A stretch of 63,607 nt of DNA from Leptolyngbyaceae cyanobacterium SM1_4_3 (GTDB lineage Bacteria; Cyanobacteriota; Cyanobacteriia; Elainellales; Elainellaceae). Below the pieces are notes generated by a model that was given only the letters and a program-made list of their open reading frames with translations, was not told the DNA's origin and did not search any database. Shown piece after piece: positions 1 through 11,300 of this stretch. The stretch lies in assembly GCA_012031415.1 (NCBI GenBank), contig JAAUTN010000003.1:1-63607 (forward strand), written 5' to 3'. The position numbers and the translations under genes were made by a program. Position 1 is the first letter of the stretch. Each line of letters starts with the position of its first letter.

Positions 1-1128
1 CTCAATGGCAGGCGATCGCAGCCGAGGCAAATCCGTTCACGCTGCCCCCATTGCTGCGATTCAGGCGTTAGAGCAACAGGGGCAACCGTCTATCTGGCAA
101 CGGCAGATGTCAGTTGTGTCGATCAGGTGGAGGTGGCGTTGGATGCTGTCAACGCCCTGGGCTGTCCTGCCGTGCGGGGGGTCTTTCACCTGGCTGGAGT
201 GCCACAACCGTTACTGCCGCTGACTCAACTCGATAGTCCTACCCTCCAGTCTGTTCTGAAACCGAAGGTGCTGGGCAGTTGGCTGCTTCATCGCCAGTTT
301 GCCGACACACCGCTGGATTTCTTTATCCTGTTTTCGTCCTGGGCTAGCCTGCTGGGTGCAGTCGGTCAACGCATCGGCAGCTATAGCATGGCCAATACTT
401 TTCTGGATGCGATCGCAGAGCACCGACGAGCACTTGGTCTACCTGCTCTCAGCATTAACTGGGGCGATTGGGCTGAGATTGGGCTGCGCCATCGGGTGGT
501 GCAAGCGGGTTATCGGCTGCTGCCTGATGACTGGACCCTGCATCCCCAGCAGGGGCTGGATGCCCTATCGCGACTAATGCCGCAGCAGGGGCAAAGGGCG
601 GTGTTGCCCGTACCCTGGCCACAATTTTTGCAGCTCTTTCCCCAGGCAGCTCAGACCATTTTGGCGGCGATCGCCCCTCAATTGGGGGATGCTCAGTCTG
701 TCCATTCGTTACCCGCTACCCCACAGCCGTTTCTACAGAAATTAGAATCCCTGCCGTCAAAGGCACAACTTCAACAGTTAATCACCCAAGTGCAATTCCA
801 TGCCGCAAAGGTGATGGGCATCCAGCCGCCAAGTGCCCTCGACATCCAGCGCGGCTTATTTGAGATGGGAATGGACTCGCTCATGGCGCTGGAGCTAAAG
901 AGTGGTCTGGAGTCGAGCCTAGGGCGATCGATTCCCGCGGTGGCGGCATTTGAGCACCCAACGGTGGTGGCACTCTCTACCTACCTGGCTCAGGAGGTGC
1001 TGGGTTGGGGAGCCGTTCCATCTGCGGTTCCCGCTCAGGTCGAGGAGTCTGGCGATCCGCTCAGCAGCATTGCCCAACTGTCCGATGACGAAGTAGACCG
1101 ACTATTTGCTGAAAAGATTTCGAGGTAA
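1..1128 (+). CDS. Type I polyketide synthase, C-terminal part (KR-ACP), 5' truncated by window edge
   Basis: This is the last part of a modular PKS that hands an acyl chain to the next protein. The ketoreductase covers about 1-490: the ATADVS and GVFHLAG strands are seen, then an FSSWASLLG loop and YSMAN, giving the usual Lys/Ser/Tyr/Asn set, so it should reduce a beta-keto group. The acyl carrier protein follows (about 770-1000) with GMDSLMALEL around the phosphopantetheine serine. The C-terminus (SIAQLSDDEVDRLFAEKISR) looks like a docking helix. The reading frame changes at the four-G run 79-82: IQALEQQG is in frame 2 and ATVYLATADVS in frame 1, and one added G restores a normal KR. The stop is at 1126-1128, six bases before the next start, so the genes are probably co-transcribed. 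KS and AT must lie left of the window. Confidence 0.88.
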   Translation, partial: LNGRRSQPRQIRSRCPHCCDSGVRATGATVYLATADVSCVDQVEVALDAVNALGCPAVRGVFHLAGVPQPLLPLTQLDSPTLQSVLKPKVLGSWLLHRQFADTPLDFFILFSSWASLLGAVGQRIGSYSMANTFLDAIAEHRRALGLPALSINWGDWAEIGLRHRVVQAGYRLLPDDWTLHPQQGLDALSRLMPQQGQRAVLPVPWPQFLQLFPQAAQTILAAIAPQLGDAQSVHSLPATPQPFLQKLESLPSKAQLQQLITQVQFHAAKVMGIQPPSALDIQRGLFEMGMDSLMALELKSGLESSLGRSIPAVAAFEHPTVVALSTYLAQEVLGWGAVPSAVPAQVEESGDPLSSIAQLSDDEVDRLFAEKISR

Positions 1129-1134
1129 GCACCC

Positions 1135-4100
1135 GTGAGCGATTTTCTCGATCGCATTAAAGATCTGTCGCCCAAGCGATTAGCGCTGCTCGCCGATGAG
1201 TTGCATTCCAGGCTGAATGCGATCGAGCAGGCAAGCACTGAACCGATTGCGGTCATTGGCATTGGCTGTCGCTTTCCGGGCGGGGTCAACGATCCAGACT
1301 CTTATTGGCAACTGTTGAAAACGGGTAAAGACCCGATTACCCTCGTGCCCTCAGAACGATGGGATGTGGATGCATTCTATGACCCCGATCCCAATGCGGT
1401 GGGCAAAACCTACACGCGCTGGGGTGGATTTCTCGATCAGGTGGATCAGTTCGATCCAGATTTTTTTGGCATTAATCCTAGAGAAGCGTTGAATCTCGAT
1501 CCGCAACAGCGACTGTTGCTGGAAGTGAGCTGGGAAGCCTTGGAGCGCGCGGGGCAATCACCACAGCAATGGGCAGGCAGCCAAACCGGGGTTTATATTG
1601 CGATCGGCACAGCCGATTATGCCAATCTGCAAACGCGGGCGGGAGATCTGACCGAAATTGATCCTTACACGGGGTTGGGCAGCGGGGTTTTGCTTTGCTG
1701 CCGGGCGATTATCCTATGTGCTGGGGTTGCAAGGGCCAAACCTGGCGCTGGATGCCGCCTGTGCGTCGTCGCTAACCGCTGTTCACCTGGCGTGCCAAAG
1801 CTTGCGGCAGCGGGAATGCCAGATGGCCCTGGCGGGCGGCGTAAATCTGATTCTGTCGCCAGAGACCAATATCACCTTTTCTAAAACGCGAATGATGGCG
1901 GCGGATGGCCGCTGTAAAACGTTTGATGCCGCAGCCGATGGCTATGTTCGCTCGGAAGGCTGCGCCGTAGTAGTCCTCAAGCGCCTGAGTGAGGCGATCG
2001 CCCACCGAGACCCGATTCTGGCCCTGATCCGGGGATCGGCAGTGAGCCATGGCGGTGCAAGCGGTGGGTTGACCATTCCCAACGGCGCAGCACAGCAAAA
2101 CACGATTCGCGCCGCCCTAGCCCAAGCAGGAGTCGAGCCTGCCCAAATCCAGTATGTGGAAGCACAGGGCACCGGCACGCCGCTGGGCGACACGATTGAA
2201 GTGCGGGCGCTGAGTGCGGTGTTTCAAAAGGGGCGATCGCCCAAGATCCGCTGTGGCTCGCTTCCGTTAAGACCAACATTGGTCACACGGAAACCGCCTC
2301 TGGCATGGCCAGTTTGATCAAGGTGATTCTGGCGCTGCAACATCAGGCGTTGCCGCCCCATCTGCATCTTCAGCAATTAAACCCTGACATTTCGCTGGAG
2401 GCCATTCCCGCCAAAATTCCAACTCGGTTGACCCCATGGCCTGTCACCTCAGAGCCCCGTTTAGCGGGAATCAATGCCTTTGGAATGAGCGGCACCAATG
2501 CCCATGCGGTCGTTGAAGCGGCTCCAGCATGGCCTGCCTCAGAAAACGACCGGGAGCGTCCGCTCCACATTCTGGCTCTGTCTGCTAAGACACCGAGGGC
2601 ATTGCGAGACCTCATCGCTCGCTATGAGCAAACGTTAACCTACACGACAACCGAGCGGCTGGCAGACCTTTGCTTTACTGCCGGAGCGGGGCGATCGCAC
2701 TTTGAGCATCGCCTAGCGGTTGTGGGAGATACCCCCGCCTCAATCAGACAGCAGCTTGCAGCGTATCAGGCAGCCCCTGCCCCTCTAGAGCCAGTTTGGG
2801 CTGCCTCACCCAACGCTCATCCGCCCAAAATTGTGTTCGTTTTTACGGAAGCTACGTGGCCCCAAAATGCCGGACGGCGGCTCTACGACACGCAGCCAAC
2901 CTTCCGCCAGACGATCGATCGCTGTGCTGCTTTACTTCAGCCTGAGTTCGTGCCGCCGTCAGAGGGTTATCCGCTCCAGCAGCTTCAGCCGAACGCGGCT
3001 CTGGTTGTGCTGAACTATGCCCTAGCAACGCTTTGGCAGACTTGGGGAATTGTTCCTGATGGGGTGGTTGGCGTTGGCGTTGGCGAGGTGGTGGCAGCCT
3101 GTGTGGCAGGGATTATCAGTGTGGAGGCGGCATTGCGTTGGGCAACCCAATCTGAACAAGGGGGAGCGCGATCGCCATACGAAATTCCCACCCCAGAGGC
3201 GATCCATCTACCCCCCCCTTCCACCTGCGCTGTTCTATGTGCCCAGACCGGGCAACCCCTTAGCCCCACAGATGTCTTGAACCGCCTGAACCGGCCTGTC
3301 CAATCCTTACTAACGCCGCAAAGTCTGCACGGTTTGGCAACGAACTATACTCACTTTCTTACCAGTTTTGCTCAACCGGCAGACGGTGGGGAAGCGGGAG
3401 TCTGGTTGTCATCTCTAGCAGCGGATCGGGCTGATTGGGACGTTTTGTTGTCTAGCCTCGGTCAGCTTTATCAGCAGGGAGCAGCGGTCGATTGGGTCGG
3501 CTTTGACCGGGATTATTCTCGGCAGCGACTGCCGTTGCCAACCTACCCATTCCAGCGACAGCGATATTGGAAACCATCGGCAGAACGCGGGCAAACGGCG
3601 ATCGCAGCGGTTCCGGGATCTGCCTTGCAACCCCACAGACTTAGCCAGGATGCCTTATTGGGTCTACCCGTTGAGGAGCGTCAGCCGCGTTTGGTTGCCG
3701 ATTTGTGCGATCGCCTCGCTCAGCTTTTGGCCGCCGATCGTGATCACATCACCCCCGATCGCCCCCTGAATACGCTAGCGCTTGATTCAATCCTGGCGAT
3801 GGAATTGAAGCTTGACCTGGAAACCCGGTTGGGCAGCACCATTGCGCTAACCGATTTGCTGGAGAGCGATTCCATCGCAACGTTGGCAACCCGCATTTTG
3901 GCCAGCCTTTCAACCACACCCCGGCTGACAACGCTGCCCCAGGTGGCTGCTGTTCCGGGCGATCGCCATCAGCCCTTCCCGCTCAACGACATTCAAGAAG
4001 CCTACTGGATCGGTCGCAATGGCGTGTTTGATATCGGCAATGTTGCGGCTCACGTCTATGCCGAATTTGAAGCGGTGGGGCTGGACTGCGATCGCCTCAA

Positions 4101-7100
4101 TCGGGCGTTTCAACGGCTGATTGCCCGCCATGACACCCTGCGAACTGTTCTGACCCAGGATGGACAGCAACGGGTGTTGGCAGAGGTACCGCCCTACAAG
4201 ATTGCAGTACTGGATTTGCGCCACCAGCCGAGAGAACAGGTCAACACAGAGCTAGCAGCACTGCGTCAACGGCGATCGCATCAAATGCACAACCCCTACG
4301 AGTGGGCACTGTTTGAGGTATGTGCAGCACAGTTAGACGACCAGCGGCTGCGACTATGTCTGAGTTTTGACAACTTGCTTGTGGATGCTGCCAGCTTGAG
4401 CCTGCTCTGCCGCGAGTGGGGGCAACTCTACCACGATTTGGACACCCCTCTGGCACCGTTGGACATCTCCTTCCGAGAGTATGTTCTGGCGCTAAAGCAG
4501 TTTGAAACCTCTGACCCCTATCAGCGATCGCTGCGCTATTGGCAGGAGCGTTTGCCCCAATTTCCCCTGGCACCAGACTTGCCCCTTGCCGTTGCCCCCT
4601 CAACCGTGCAGCAGCCGCAATTTGGTCGCCAGACAACAACCTTAGACCCCGACACCTGGCAACAGCTCAAAACCAGAGCCGCACAAAATGGGCTGACTCC
4701 CTCCGGGTTATTGGTGGCGGCCTATGCCGAAGTCTTAGCGACCTGGAGCAAAACCCGCCACTTTAGCCTCAACCTGACGACTTTCAATCGTTTACCGATC
4801 CATCCCCACGTGCACCAAATCGTTGGTGATTTTACGTCTCTGACACTGCTTGAGGTCGATTATTCGGAGCGCGAGGGCGATCGCTGCTTTGCCCATCGCG
4901 CCCGACGGTTGCAACAGCAGCTCTGGCAAGACCTGGAGCACAGTTACGTTAGCGGCGTGCGGGTGCTGCGAGAGTTGGCTCGGGTGCAGGAGCGATCGCC
5001 CCGCGTCACCATGCCTGTTGTCTTCACGAGCCTGCTGGCAAATCCCCAGCTCAAGGCAGATTCTGCGTTTTCGTCTGGCTGGCTAGGGGAACGGGTGTAC
5101 AGCATTGCCCAAACGCCCCAGGTTTGGCTCGATCACCAGGTGTATGAAGAAGCGGGGGCGCTAGTCCTCAACTTGGATGCCGTTCAGGGATTATTTCCGC
5201 CAGGCATGATAGAAGCCATGTTTGTGGCCTATAGTCGGCTGCTGCACGATCTGGCCTGGCAGGACGACGCCTGGCAACACCCCTCGCTGCTGCCGGAGGC
5301 CGACCAAGCCTTGCAACAACGCCTCAATGCAACAGACGCGCCGATCTCTGACGCTTTATTGCAGACGCTATTTGCAGCGCAGGTTGATGCTCAGCCGCAG
5401 CATCCAGCGGTGATTACATCAGACATCACCCTGAGCTACGAGGCTCTGTTGCGTCAGGCGCAGCAGGTGGGTCATCGGCTGCGTCAGTGGGGCGTGCAAC
5501 CCAATCAGCTGGTGGCGATCGCCATGGAGAAAGGGTGGGAACAGGTCGTTGGCGTTCTCGGCATCCTAATGGCAGGAGCCGCCTATGTGCCGGTTGATCC
5601 AGACTTACCCGCAGCGCGACGATGGCAGCTGCTTGAGCAGGGCAACGTGCGCGTTGTGCTGACACAGCCCCATCTGCAAGATTCAATCCTGCCCCCTGCA
5701 GAATCTCAGGCAAGCCAAATCAAGCTGATGGTCGTGGAGCCAGATTTATCCGCCGACCCCGTTGCGCCGCTAGACCCCGTTCAGCGATCTACAGATTTGG
5801 CTTACGTCATCTATACCTCTGGCTCAACGGGGGTGCCCAAGGGTGTGATGATCGACCATCGCGGAGCCGTCAATACCATTTTGGATATCAACCAGCGCTT
5901 TGGGGTCAACTCGCGCGATCGCGTTTTGGCCCTCTCGTCGCTCAGCTTTGATCTCTCGGTGTATGACATCTTTGGCACCCTGGCCGCTGGGGGCACAATT
6001 GTCATGCCGCCTGCGATCGCGGCCAAAGATCCGACCGTTTGGGCTGATTTGCTGGTTCGCCATCGGGTCACCATTTGGAATTCGGTTCCAGCGTTGCTGC
6101 AAATGCTGGTTGCCCATATTGCAGACCGCGCCGAGGCGATTCCTGACTCCCTGCGTTTGGTACTGCTGAGTGGCGACTGGTTGCCGCTGTCGCTGCCCGA
6201 TGCCCTAGGGGCGATCGCGCCTCAGGCTCAGATGGTCAGTTTAGGCGGCGCAACGGAGGCATCGATTTGGTCAATTCTCTATCCCATCTCGGCGGTTGAT
6301 CCGACCTGGAAAAGCATTCCCTACGGTCGCCCCATGACCAATCAGCGGTTCTATGTGCTGAATGAACGGCTTGAACCTTGCCCCGCGTGGACTCCCGGAC
6401 AGCTTTACATTGGTGGCGTTGGGTTGGCGCAGGGCTATTGGGGAGATCAGGCCAAAACCGCCGATAGCTTTTTCCACCACCCGCGTACGGGCGAACGGCT
6501 CTACCGGACGGGGGATTTGGGCCGCTATTTGCCCACAGGTCAAATCGAATTCCTGGGACGGGAAGATCATCAGGTCAAGCTCAACGGCTACCGCGTTGAG
6601 CTGGGCGAAATCGAAACCCTGCTAGAACAGCATCCGGAAATTCATCAGGCAGCGGTTTTAGCGGTCGGTGAACCGCCGCTGCCATCGCGATTGGTCGCCT
6701 ATGTCGTGCCCGCTGAAACCCATTCAGCAGAGGTGTTCCCCGTTCTGACAGACGATTCCCCACAGGCGATCGCTCGTTGGCAAGCCTTCACCGCCGCCGT
6801 TGCAGCGTCAGATCGTTCAGCCCATTCAGTTGCTCCAACCCAGATGCCAGATTTCACCGCCTTTTTGGGCTTCTGGCATCACCTGGAACAGCTTTATGTG
6901 CAGGCGGTTGGGGTTGCACTTCAGCGACTGGGACTGTTCACCGCAGGCGATCGCCCTTACCCTCTAGACACCCTATTGCAGCGCAGCCCGATTCAACCGC
7001 GCTATCGCTTTTGGCTAAACCGCGCATTGGCTCAGCTGACTCAGCAGGGCTGGCTTCAGGTGCAGGAACACGAGTTTCGTTTGGTATCGCCTCTGCCAAC

Positions 7101-8396
7101 GGCCATTTCAGCGGAACTTCTCAGCCACATTCGCTCAGAGGCAGCTCAGACGCTGGGGCTGAGTGCTGAGGCGATCGCCCTGCTCATCAACATTGCTGAA
7201 AACCTTGCAGACATCGTCACCGAGAACCAACACTCCGCTGAGATTTACGTAGCAGACGTCGTTCCGGAAGTTTATCAAAAACAATTCCAGGCAAGTAATG
7301 CAGTGCTGCGAGACATCGTGACGCAGTTGGTCAAGCATTGGCAGCCCGAAGAAGCGCTGCACATTTTAGAAGTCGGAGCCGGAATTGGCTCCACGACCGC
7401 TCACCTTTTGCCCGTGCTGCCGCCAGACCGAACGACCTACCTCTACACCGATATCTCCCCCTATTTCCTGCAAACCGCCGAGCAACAGTTTGCCGACTAT
7501 CCTTTTTGCAAACGGGGCTGCTGAATTTGGAGCGCAACCCCCAGAGTCAGGGATATTCGGTACATCAATTTGATGTGGTGATTGCCGCCAGTGTCCTACA
7601 CGCAACGCGCAACATTGCTGAAACCCTGACCCACATTCGGCGTCTGTTGCGACCGGGCGGGCTGCTGTTGCTGCTGGAAGAAACCCAGTTTCACGCCCCT
7701 TTTGATTTGACGATGGGGCTACAGCAAGGGTTCGATCGCTTTGAAGATAGTCGTCAACAGCATCCTCTGTTATCTCAAGCCCAATGGCAGCACGCTCTGT
7801 CTGCCGCTGGCTTTACCGATTGCCAGGTCTTTCAACCACCCGATCCCATTGCCGAATGGCTGGGCTTTGACGTTTTCCTGGTACGCGGGCCGATTTCAGT
7901 GCAATCGTTTCAGCCGCAAGTCCTGCAAACCGCTCTAGCTCAAAAGCTGCCGGAGTACATGCGGCCCGACGCGATCGTGCCGCTCGATACCTTGCCGCTC
8001 ACCGCCAACGGTAAGGTCGATCGGCGGGCGTTGCGATCGCAATGGCAGGCAAAATCCACTCAGCCGACCTCCGAAACGGACTATACCGCACCCCGGAACG
8101 CCATCGAGACAGCGATCGCCACACTGTGGCAAGAATTGCTGAGGTGCGATCGCGTGGGCATTGACGACAACTTTTTTGAACGAGGAGGCGACTCGCTCTT
8201 GGCCACGCAGATGATGACTCGCATCCGGCAGATGTTTTGTGTCGAAGTGCCGTTGCGGACGTTGTTCCAATCGCCTACGGTGGCCGCTTTGGCAGCGGCG
8301 ATCGCAGACGCATTAGCGGCTCAGGTGGATCCGGACATCATCGCGCTGTTAGACAGTGAGCTGACCCAAGTTGAACCCGTGACTGGGGAGAAATAG
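1135..8396 (+). CDS. Hybrid PKS-NRPS: KS - remnant AT - ACP - Cy - A(Cys) - MT - PCP
   Basis: This roughly 2420-residue protein starts at GTG 1135 with a docking helix (MSDFLDRIKDLSPKRLALL). Domains in order: KS (1240-2530), with active Cys in DAACASSL but EAQGTGT where EAHGTGT is usual; a shortened AT (about 2820-3570), with GVGVGE in place of GHSxGE; ACP (3690-3900, LDSILAMEL); and a heterocyclization domain (3970-5230) with FPLNDIQEAYWIGR and DNLLVDAAS, the DxxxxDxxS motif. The A domain (from 5340) reads DLYNLSLIW, the cysteine code, and carries an inserted SAM methyltransferase (6840-7890, LEVGAGIG). It ends with A10 and a PCP (FFERGGDSLLA). It should make a cysteine-derived thiazoline, probably C-methylated. 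Frame breaks lie at 1684-1691, 2230-2240 (HIP1) and 7503-7507 (T5). The open pieces are 1135-1884, 1658-2317, 2305-7524 and 7338-8396. Confidence 0.9.
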
Positions 8397-8399
8397 ACC

Positions 8400-11300
8400 A
8401 TGAGTGACCTCGCCAAGCGCATTGCCAATCTGTCTCCCGCTCAGCTCGCCCAACTCACCCAGCAGTTGCAGCAGCGTCAAGCGCAATCCAGTCAAGACAA
8501 ATCGCGCCCAGACCTGCTACGCCCAGACGGATCTGCGCCAATTTTGCCGCAGCCTCGCCAGACCAACGCGTTTCCGCTGTCCTTTGCCCAACAGCGATTC
8601 TGGTTTCTATATCAGCTTCAGCCGGACAGCGCGGCATACAACGTGCCTGCGGCGCTGGAGTTAAGCGGCCCCCTGCGGGTTGACCTGCTAGAGCAAAGTC
8701 TGACCACGTTAATACAGCGTCATGACGTGCTGCGCACTCGCCTTGCCATTACCGAAACTGGGGAACCGCATCAGGTGATTTTACCTGCCCAGCGGTGGGA
8801 TTTGTCGGTCGTCGATTTGCAGGACATGCCACCCGCACAACAGACTCAAGCTGTAAATCAGTGGGCGATCGCCGATGCAAAGAAGCCATTCAATCTACTG
8901 CAAGACTTGCCGCTGCGAACGACGCTGCTAAAGCTCAGTTCAATGCGGCATGTCTTACTGATTTGCTTTCACCACATTGCCATTGATGGCTGGTCATTGG
9001 GTCTATTTGTCGAGGAACTGACCGCTCTGTATGACGCGCTGCATACCGACAAGGTTCCTGCTCTGCCAGCACTGCCCATTCAGTATGTAGACTTTACGCT
9101 CTGGCAGCGGCAATTGTGGCAAGACGGGCAGTTTGACGCGCAGTTAGCTTACTGGCAAGCGCAGTTAGCAGGGAACCTGCCTGTTTTGCAATTGCCGTTT
9201 GATTTCCCCAACGCAACGGCTCAGTCCTTTGAAGGACGGAGTCAGTCCTGGGAGATTCCCGGTGTGCTGCCTGCGCTCAAGCGGCTCAGCCAGACTTCAG
9301 CTGCAACGTTGTTCATGACACTGCTGGCGGCGTTTCAAGTCTTGCTGCACCGCTATTCCGGGCAAACCGATATTGTGATCGGCTCCCCCATTGCTAACCG
9401 CAATCGGGCGGAAACCGAACGGCTCATGGGCGTATTGTTAAACACCCTGGTTTTACGGACTGATCTTTCTGGAAATCCCCGATTTCGCGAGGTCGTGCAG
9501 CGGGTCAAAGAGGTAACCCTGGCAGCCTATACGCATCAAGATTTGCCTTTTGAGAAGCTGGTTGAAGCGCTGCGCCCCGAACGGAGTCTCAGCCACAACC
9601 CCCTATTTCAAACCTGGTTTGCCCTTCATGCACCACCGATTTCATCCCGAACGCTAGCCGATTTAACCCTGTCTCCCCTCAATATTGATCGCGAAACGGC
9701 TCAGTTTGACTTGAGTTTAGAAGTTCGGGACGCGGGCGATCGCCTCCTGTGTCAGGTTGAATACAGCACCGATCGCTTCACAGCCGCTACCATTGCTCGG
9801 CTGCAAAGGCACTTTACCACCCTGCTCACGGCGATCGCGGCGCATCCCGACCAGCGGTTGTCAGAGTTGCCTCTGATCTCCGCCGTCGAGCAGCAAGAAT
9901 TGACCCGCTGGAACCAGACTGAGACTGAGTATCCTCAGCACTCGTGTTTGCACCACTTGATTGAAGCGCAGGTAAACCAGACGCCCGACGCGATCGCGGT
10001 TGTGTTTGGCGACCAGCACCTGACCTATCAAGAACTCAATGCCAGAGCCAACCAGCTTGCTCACTATTTGCACGAGATGGGAGTGGGGCCAGAGACCTTG
10101 GTCGGCATTTGTGTCGAGCGCTCTCTAGACATGGTGATCGGGCTGCTGGCGATCCTCAAAGCGGGAGGTGCTTACGTGCCGCTTGATCCGGCCTATCCCT
10201 CAGAGCGGCTATCCGTCATCGTAGAAGATGCACAGATCTCCGTGCTGCTGACCCAAACGCCGGAGATGCAGCGCTTACCGAATCACAGCGCAACCGTGTT
10301 GTGTCTGGATGAAGCCCAGAGCCGATTGATGACCTATAGCCAAGCTAATCCGGTTTTTTCCGTCACTTCGGATCAGTTGGCCTATGTGGTCTATACCTCT
10401 GGTTCGACCGGGCGACCCAAGGGGGTCTTGATTTCCCATCGCAGCTTGGTAAACCACGGAATTGAGATTGTCAAACAGTACCATTTGACACCGAGCGATC
10501 GCGTGCTCCAATTTGCGGCGCTGGGCTTTGATGTCGCGGCTGAAGAAATCTTCCCGTGCTGGTTGAGCGGTGCAACGTTAGTGCTGCGGCCAATGAGCAT
10601 TCGATTGAGACCACCGATTTTGTCGAATTCGTCAGCGAGTGCAGGGTGACGGTGCTAAATCTGCCAACCGCCTATTGGTATCAGTGGGTGCGGGCACTGC
10701 CTCTGGCGACAGGTTGGCCTCAAACGCTTCGCCTGGTCATTGTTGGTAGCGAGGTGGTGCTGCCAGAATATCTGGCCCTTTGGCAGCAGCAGGTTCGGCA
10801 CCCCGTGGGCTGGCGCAATGCCTATGGCCCCACGGAAGCCACAATCACGGCGACGATATTTGATCCTGAAGTCAGCCCGAATTTAACCTCGGTTGCCACG
10901 GTGCCGATTGGACGCCCGATCGCCAATACGCAACTTTATGTCCTAGACCCATTCCTACAGGAGGTTGCTATTGGTGTTGCAGGAGAGCTTTATATCGGTG
11001 GGGCAGGCGTAGCGCGGGGCTATCTCAACCGTCCGGGGTTAACCGCAGAGCGGTTTATTCCCCATCCCTTTAGCCGTCAACCGGGCGATCGCCTCTACAA
11101 AACGGGCGACCGGGGGCGCTATCTTGCCAGTGGCGACGTGGAATACTTGGGTCGCACCGATGATCAAGTGAAGATTCGCGGCCATCGAATCGAACTCGGT
11201 GAGGTGGAAGCCGCATTAGTCCAGCATCCAGACTTGCAGGCAGGGGTCGTCGTAGCACAACGGGTGGAGCCTGTTGCAGCATCAGACGCGCTAGCAACAC

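Noticed and set aside
6840-7890. N-methyltransferase in the Cys module
   Set aside because: The lid region and motif spacing look more like the C-methyltransferases of thiazoline-forming modules, though an inactive or epimerase-like role cannot be excluded.
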